DNA of 9,463 bases from an uncultured Candidatus Midichloriaceae bacterium. Its GTDB lineage: Bacteria > Pseudomonadota > Alphaproteobacteria > Rickettsiales > Midichloriaceae. The DNA lies in assembly GCA_905479795.1 (NCBI GenBank), contig CAJQNX010000097.1, positions 1 to 9,463 on the forward strand, read 5' to 3'. The notes under the pieces were generated by a model. That model did not search any database. It was not told the origin of the DNA and worked only from the letters and a program-made list of their open reading frames with translations. The first letter of the stretch is position 1; the number at the start of each line of letters is the position of its first letter. Shown here piece after piece: positions 5,663 through 9,463 of the stretch. Position numbers and translations under genes: made by a program.

Positions 5663-6967
5663 TTATAAAAATTCTATTGATTTTCTCAACTTAAAGACCC
5701 CAAGCATATTTATAATCATAAGAAGACCGCCTGAAACACTCATAACAAGGATAACTTGTTCCTGACTATAAAATGAGAAAAATATAAATGCAAATATAGA
5801 GTATAAAATGTACAAATACTGCCCATATTTTTTATTTAAATATTTTGCACATTTCTGCCCCACAACCAAATAACCCGTTATTGTTGTAAAGCCTGCAAAT
5901 ACAAAAAGAACAGCCATAAAATACTCAACATTAGGCAAATATAATTTTAACGCACTTACAACATATTCAGATGGTTGCAATCCTTGAACTTCCCACATTC
6001 CAGTTACTAAAAGTATTAATATACTGATAGTGCAAATCAAAGAATCTGTGAATAGTGCAAATATTGACATTCTAGCCTGTTTTTCTGGATATATAGTCTG
6101 TGTCTCACTCTGTATTATTGAATCATAACCTATCCCTATATCTCCAGAATAAACTGCCCTAGAAACACCATAATGAGCAGCTAAAAGTATACCTCCAGAT
6201 ACAAAACCCCCTACTTGAGATTTGTAATCTAAAAACGATGAAAATATTAATGAAAATACATTTGGTAAATCAGAATAATGATCTGCTATTATCCACATCC
6301 CAAGTGCAACATATATCAACATAAATGGAGGCATCATCGCTGTGCATACAGTGGCAAATCTCTTAACACCTTTAACAGCAGTTAATAATATGAAAAACAA
6401 AAGTATACCTATAACTAAATATCTATTCAAAGAAAATGTAGTGACAATTGTATCAGTTAAAATTAAAAATTGAGAGACTTCTGCACCATATATACATAGT
6501 AAAACACATACCATTACAGGTAAAACCCTATTCTTAAAAGCAACTCTAAGATAATACATTGGACCACCATCAAATCCTTTGTCATTGTTTTTAATTCGGT
6601 ATTTAATCCCCAAATAAACCTCAGAATACTTTACTAACATCCCAAGAAATGAAGCAATCCAAAGCCATACAAGGCTTCCAGGCCCACCAATCGTGACCGC
6701 ACTTACAACTGTAACTATGTTACCTAAACCTACCATCCCACCACCTGATGCAAAATATAATTTTATAGGATTAGTGCCCTGCTTATCTTTTCCCGCACAC
6801 GCAATTAAATCTTTTACATAGGTCCTTAACCTAAATAAAGCTCTAAATTGGAAAAATTTTGAATAAATTGTTAAATAAAAACCTATCAATAAAATTATTA
6901 TCAAACCAATATAGTCCCATAACATTGCATCTAATTGCGTTAAAAGTTCAAATACTATCCCTGTCAT
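5663..6967 (-). CDS. Alanine/glycine:cation symporter (AGCS) family transporter
   Basis: Polytopic inner-membrane protein, about 10-11 hydrophobic helices, that imports small neutral amino acids (typically alanine or glycine) with Na+ or H+. It shows the AGCS order. GFYLTIYSKFFQFRALFRL follows the first helix. GGGMVGLGNIVTVVSAVTIG corresponds to the conserved GTGNIxGVATAI substrate/ion-binding loop, and GGPGSLVWLWIASFLGMLVKY follows. GFDGGPMYYLR comes next. A later stretch, SGDIGIGYDSIIQSE, is close to the family's GEAGLGSAPIAHA-like region. At about 434 residues it is slightly short for the family (about 440-490) but looks complete. The ATG at 6965-6967 is chosen over an in-frame TTG nine bases upstream. 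It starts the minus-strand gene block and is divergent from the lipase unit; a candidate promoter lies at 7015-7043. Confidence 0.9.
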   Translation of the reverse strand: MTGIVFELLTQLDAMLWDYIGLIIILLIGFYLTIYSKFFQFRALFRLRTYVKDLIACAGKDKQGTNPIKLYFASGGGMVGLGNIVTVVSAVTIGGPGSLVWLWIASFLGMLVKYSEVYLGIKYRIKNNDKGFDGGPMYYLRVAFKNRVLPVMVCVLLCIYGAEVSQFLILTDTIVTTFSLNRYLVIGILLFFILLTAVKGVKRFATVCTAMMPPFMLIYVALGMWIIADHYSDLPNVFSLIFSSFLDYKSQVGGFVSGGILLAAHYGVSRAVYSGDIGIGYDSIIQSETQTIYPEKQARMSIFALFTDSLICTISILILLVTGMWEVQGLQPSEYVVSALKLYLPNVEYFMAVLFVFAGFTTITGYLVVGQKCAKYLNKKYGQYLYILYSIFAFIFFSFYSQEQVILVMSVSGGLLMIINMLGVFKLRKSIEFL

Positions 6968-7014
6968 TGGCGCCAAATTATATAAAGTGATAACTAATTT
7001 TAAATTGATAAAAA

Positions 7015-7043
7015 CTTATACATTATTGATCTTAGTTAAACAA
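7015..7043 (-). promoter_or_regulatory. Candidate promoter for the AGCS symporter block
   Basis: On the minus strand TTGTTT (7043-7038) is followed 17 bp later by TATAAG (7020-7015). The predicted start near 7008 would give a leader of about 40 nt before ATG 6967. The -35 is a poor match. A second TATAAT at 6982-6977 lies too close to the start codon unless the message is leaderless. Confidence 0.35.
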
Positions 7044-7255
7044 CATTTATTAATAATGATTAAATTGCTTTATTTACAAAACTATATTTAAAAAAAACAA
7101 AAAAATGCACAAGTATCTTCAAAAGCAACAAATACAACCCAAGGATGTGAGATGAATTTAATATTGCATAGCTTTAATTTATGAGTATTCAATAATTACA
7201 ATCACCTAATACATACTTTAAGCCTCTACACCATTATATTTTTATTCTTGCGCTG

Positions 7256-7284
7256 TTGACATATGCAGTTTAAACGTGTATAAT
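7256..7284 (+). promoter_or_regulatory. Consensus sigma-70-type promoter of the lipase/OMP unit
   Basis: TTGACA (7256-7261) and TATAAT (7279-7284) are both perfect consensus hexamers separated by exactly 17 bp. The transcript would start near 7291 and have a leader of roughly 70 nt before ATG 7363, which has a good ribosome-binding site (AGGGGA, 7352-7357). A full-consensus promoter predicts strong, little-regulated expression. Confidence 0.8.
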
Positions 7285-7316
7285 CGCCCAAGTGAATATG
7301 TGACGCGAACTATAGT

Positions 7317-7342
7317 GAAACATTTTCTTAATACAATGTTTT
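7317..7342 (+). promoter_or_regulatory. Stem-loop with T-run in the lipase leader
   Basis: AAACATT (7318-7324) pairs with AATGTTT (7335-7341), extendable by a G-U pair. The loop is 10 nt and the T-run continues to 7344. It has the outline of a weak terminator or attenuator just upstream of the ribosome-binding site. All but one pair are A-U, so stability is low. Confidence 0.25.
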
Positions 7343-7362
7343 TTAACTGATAGGGGATCAAT

Positions 7363-8760
7363 ATGAGTAAAACACAATCAATAGACACATTACAAAACAA
7401 AAGTAAAAATTTGAATAATACAATATCTACAAAAGCAATTGAAGCTGATAAAGCTGAAATAATTGATGAAGTTAATACAATCAACAAAGACCAGTTAGAC
7501 CTTTTATACAAGATGAATGTATCTGCCTATAAAGGCAAACCTTTTTAAGGAAGCGAATACACATTTGTTAGTGAAAGAGATAAAGATGATTATTATGGTA
7601 GCGCTCACGTTAACCAAGAGCAAAAACAACTAATATTTACACATAGAGGGACAGATAGCATAAATCCATTGGGCCCTGATAAAAAAAATTATGATTTTAT
7701 CACCGCAGGTTTTAAGAATAAAGATTTTACAGGATATGGCGAATGCACTGAGTGTGATGAAGTAATTAGTTTCATAGAAGAAGTATTAAAAGATGCTAAG
7801 TACAAAGATTTTTCTATCATAATAACAGGACATTCTTTAGGTGCATTGTTATCAGATGTTACACTTTATCACTTAAAAACAAAAGGAAACACCAATTGCG
7901 AATCTATAGTATTTGCCAACCCAGGTAGTAAGACATTTTTAGAAAAAATAGCTTCACAAAAAGGTGGGAAATTTAATTCTGATTTATATAAATCTATATC
8001 TTTAGCTATCAACATAAAAGGAGACAAGCTAGTAAATCATAAAAATCAACTAGGTTCAGAATGGTTTATTGATACTGACAAAGATTGGGGTTGTCCAAGC
8101 TGGTCACCTGTAGATCAGACGATATGTACGTACGCAGGAAATAATCATATGCTAAAGAATATTAGGAATACAATAAATGATCTTTCGCTTGAACAAATAA
8201 ATAACGAACTTCCAAATGGTTGGGAGCTAGAAGCAACAATAGAAACTGATAAAGCTGAAGCTGAGAGAATCGCTAAAGAAGCTGCTGACAAAGCTGAAGC
8301 TGAGAGAATTGCTAAAGAAGCTGCTGACAAAGCTGAAGCTGAGAGAATTGCTAAAGAAGCTGCTGATAAAGCTGAAGCTGAGAGAATTGCTAAAGAAGCT
8401 GCTGATAAAGCTGAAGCTGAGAGAATCGCTAAAGAAGCTGCCGACAAAGCTGAAGCTGAGAGAATCGCTAAAGAAGCTATAATAACCATTGCTAAAGATG
8501 AAGTTTTGAAAAAAAATCTGCCTATTAACGAAAATAACCTGAACGTATTGAAAAATGTTAACTTTGATACTTTAACGGCTCAATATTCTAAAGAATCAGT
8601 TGAAGATGCTATCACGACCATTATAGCTCGTAAGCAAGATTTTCAACAAGAACATTTGCCAAATCTAGTCAAAAGTCACGAAATATTTTCTGGTAGCAAT
8701 ACATATACTGCCGAAGAACTAGATCAAGCAGAAAGTTGCATCATGGATGGAGAATGTTAA
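7363..8760 (+). pseudogene. Class-3 lipase-like protein with helical repeat domain, interrupted by one in-frame stop
   Basis: From ATG 7363 the frame runs 465 codons to TAA 8758-8760, broken only by TAA at 7546-7548 (codon 62). The alpha/beta-hydrolase core looks like a class-3 lipase: strand FTHRGTD (about codons 95-101) resembles the family's AFRGT. TGHSLGA gives nucleophile Ser158, NIKGDKLV the probable acid Asp221, and GNNHML the probable His262, all in full-frame numbering. Residues 296-373 are six copies of a 13-residue helical repeat, followed by a 92-residue unrecognised C-terminus ending in SCIMDGEC. There is no Sec signal peptide. Translation stops after 61 residues unless the stop is read through. 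No in-frame ATG with a ribosome-binding site precedes the active site; the first candidate is a TTG at 7669 that would lose the FTHRGT strand. A recent nonsense mutation, readthrough or a sequencing error all fit. If made, it could be an exported effector-like lipase. Confidence 0.75.
8248..8481 (+). repeat. Six tandem 39-bp repeats encoding a 13-residue helical unit
   Basis: The unit is DKAEAERIAKEAA, copied six times without gaps; only the last residue of copy six differs (Ile for Ala). Between copies the DNA differs only at three third-codon positions (GAT/GAC, ATC/ATT, GCT/GCC), all silent, plus that last codon. Alternating acidic and basic residues with Ala and a regular Ile predict one straight helix of about 78 residues, roughly 115 angstroms long, similar in character to TolA-type stalks. 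The 13-residue period is not a heptad, so a classic coiled coil is not certain. Confidence 0.92.
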
Positions 8761-8793
8761 TAAATTTAATTTTTAATTAATAGGAGAAATATT

Positions 8794-9463
8794 ATGAATA
8801 TATATACACGTGGATTTTTAAGTGTTATTTCAGCACTATGTTGTTACGAGATATCTACTGCAAATGACTTTTATGTGCGCACTGACATAGGATTTTCAAA
8901 ATCAACTAAAATTGACAATAAGCAAACTTTTTATAAAAAAGGGGGAGAAAAAAGATTAAATTCTGGAATTACATATTCATTGGGATTGGGTTATAAATTC
9001 AATGATCACTTTAGAACAGAATTAACTTATAACAAGGTGAATAATCTAAAATATAGCGCCAAAGTAACAACTGATCGAGAGTACAAACAAAAAATTAAAC
9101 TTCAAGCAGTAATGTTAAATTCATATTACGACATTTCATCAGCACATAAGATTAAACCATATTCAGGAATAGGTTTAGGATATACAAATATTAAGCCCGG
9201 CGAAGCTTTAAGAACTTCTGATTCTAATGCAATGACTTATAAGGCAAATAATTTCACTTATAGCTTAATGACTGGTGTTTCAGTAAATATGACTGAAAAA
9301 TTGAACTTAGATATAGGATATAGATTTCAGGATTATGGCAAAACTAAGAAATTTTACGCAAAAAAATTAAACGACAAACCATGGAACAACTACCCTGCTA
9401 AGGATTCAGGTATAAAAATAAGAACCCATAGTTTAACTGTTGGTGTGAGATATAATTTCACTA
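8794..9463 (+). CDS. Outer-membrane beta-barrel protein, Sec-exported (3' end off window)
   Basis: At least 223 residues, starting at ATG 8794 with a strong ribosome-binding site (AGGAGA, 8782-8787). A short signal peptide (MNIYTRGFLSVISALCCYEI) ends with a likely cleavage after STA, before NDFYVRTDIG. The mature part alternates aromatic and polar residues in beta strands with the signature pattern of small OMPs: FYVRTDIGFS, YSLGLGYKFNDHFRTELTY, HKIKPYSGIGLGY, NLDIGYRFQDYG and finally SLTVGVRYNF at the right edge. This resembles the 8-stranded OmpA-barrel/opacity-type families, including rickettsial surface adhesins. The true C-terminus is probably very close, since barrels usually end in an aromatic residue, but it is not in view. 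It begins 33 bp after the lipase stop and very likely shares its promoter, so it would be exposed to polar effects of the lipase nonsense codon. Confidence 0.8.
   Translation, partial: MNIYTRGFLSVISALCCYEISTANDFYVRTDIGFSKSTKIDNKQTFYKKGGEKRLNSGITYSLGLGYKFNDHFRTELTYNKVNNLKYSAKVTTDREYKQKIKLQAVMLNSYYDISSAHKIKPYSGIGLGYTNIKPGEALRTSDSNAMTYKANNFTYSLMTGVSVNMTEKLNLDIGYRFQDYGKTKKFYAKKLNDKPWNNYPAKDSGIKIRTHSLTVGVRYNFT

Larger units (their letters stand above)
6968..7362. other. Divergent intergenic region between the symporter and lipase units
   Basis: About 395 bp without a gene. It holds a plausible minus-strand promoter (7015-7043), the strong plus-strand promoter (7256-7284) and a leader hairpin (7317-7342). 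CATTATT (7021-7027) and AATAATG (7052-7058) form an inverted repeat bracketing the -35 of the minus promoter. The middle part (about 7060-7245) shows only AT-rich sequence with A-runs near 7090-7107 and nothing I can name. Confidence 0.5.

Noticed and set aside
7242..7511. Minus-strand 89-aa frame over the lipase promoter
   Set aside because: It is antisense to the lipase start and covers the consensus promoter, with no recognisable protein or ribosome-binding site.
8248..8481. CRISPR array
   Set aside because: The 39-bp units are contiguous without spacers and encode a regular protein repeat inside a lipase-like gene.
8145..8489. Open frame on the minus strand rich in SAxSLAILSASAL repeats
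   Set aside because: It is the antisense of the 39-bp repeat array. Each unit is a multiple of three and free of stops on that strand, so openness is automatic, and it has no ribosome-binding site or family match.
7669..8760. Separate lipase gene starting at 7669
   Set aside because: The start is a TTG with no properly spaced ribosome-binding site, and the frame is the direct continuation of 7363-7548, including the FTHRGT strand upstream. One interrupted gene explains it better.

Overview
The window is AT-rich (by eye about 70% A+T) and looks like the chromosome of a host-associated alphaproteobacterium. The most likely group is Rickettsiales, but this is inferred from gene content and base composition, not from a marker phylogeny. 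The pointers are a DMT/EamA transporter, a 442-residue non-zinc-type GltX, a small membrane protein carrying the conserved linker of alphaproteobacterial SPOR-domain proteins, an AGCS amino-acid symporter, degraded insertion sequences, and a rickettsial-style outer-membrane beta-barrel protein.

Layout. Bases 1-250 (+) are the C-terminal end of a DMT transporter. Bases 251-1316 hold no intact gene. They contain a dead, internally rearranged IS6-family element (407-986) with near-matching terminal inverted repeats and a near-perfect 8-bp target duplication. Inside it a frameshifted transposase N-terminus (-) abuts a truncated pRiA4b ORF-3-like gene start (+). Bases 1317-6967 are a minus-strand block. 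In transcription order it reads AGCS symporter, SPOR-linker protein without a SPOR domain, SuhB-type inositol monophosphatase, tRNA adenosine deaminase TadA, a 96-aa unknown protein, glutamyl-tRNA synthetase GltX, and an XRE-type regulator. suhB/tadA overlap and the 96-aa gene/gltX are 7 bp apart, so this is a housekeeping operon-like cluster for translation and tRNA modification.

Bases 6968-7362 are a divergent intergenic region. It has a plausible minus-strand promoter for the symporter and a consensus plus-strand promoter (TTGACA, 17 bp, TATAAT). The plus promoter drives an accessory unit: a class-3 lipase-like gene broken by one in-frame TAA (7546-7548) but otherwise open for 465 codons. 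It has a Ser/Asp/His triad and six nearly identical 13-residue helical repeats. A Sec-exported outer-membrane beta-barrel gene follows 33 bp later and runs off the right edge.

The housekeeping block is ordinary. The second-look material is the nonsense-interrupted repeat-bearing lipase with its OMP partner, the chimeric IS6 remnant, and the SPOR-less SPOR-linker protein. I see no CRISPR array, tRNA, rRNA or replication origin.
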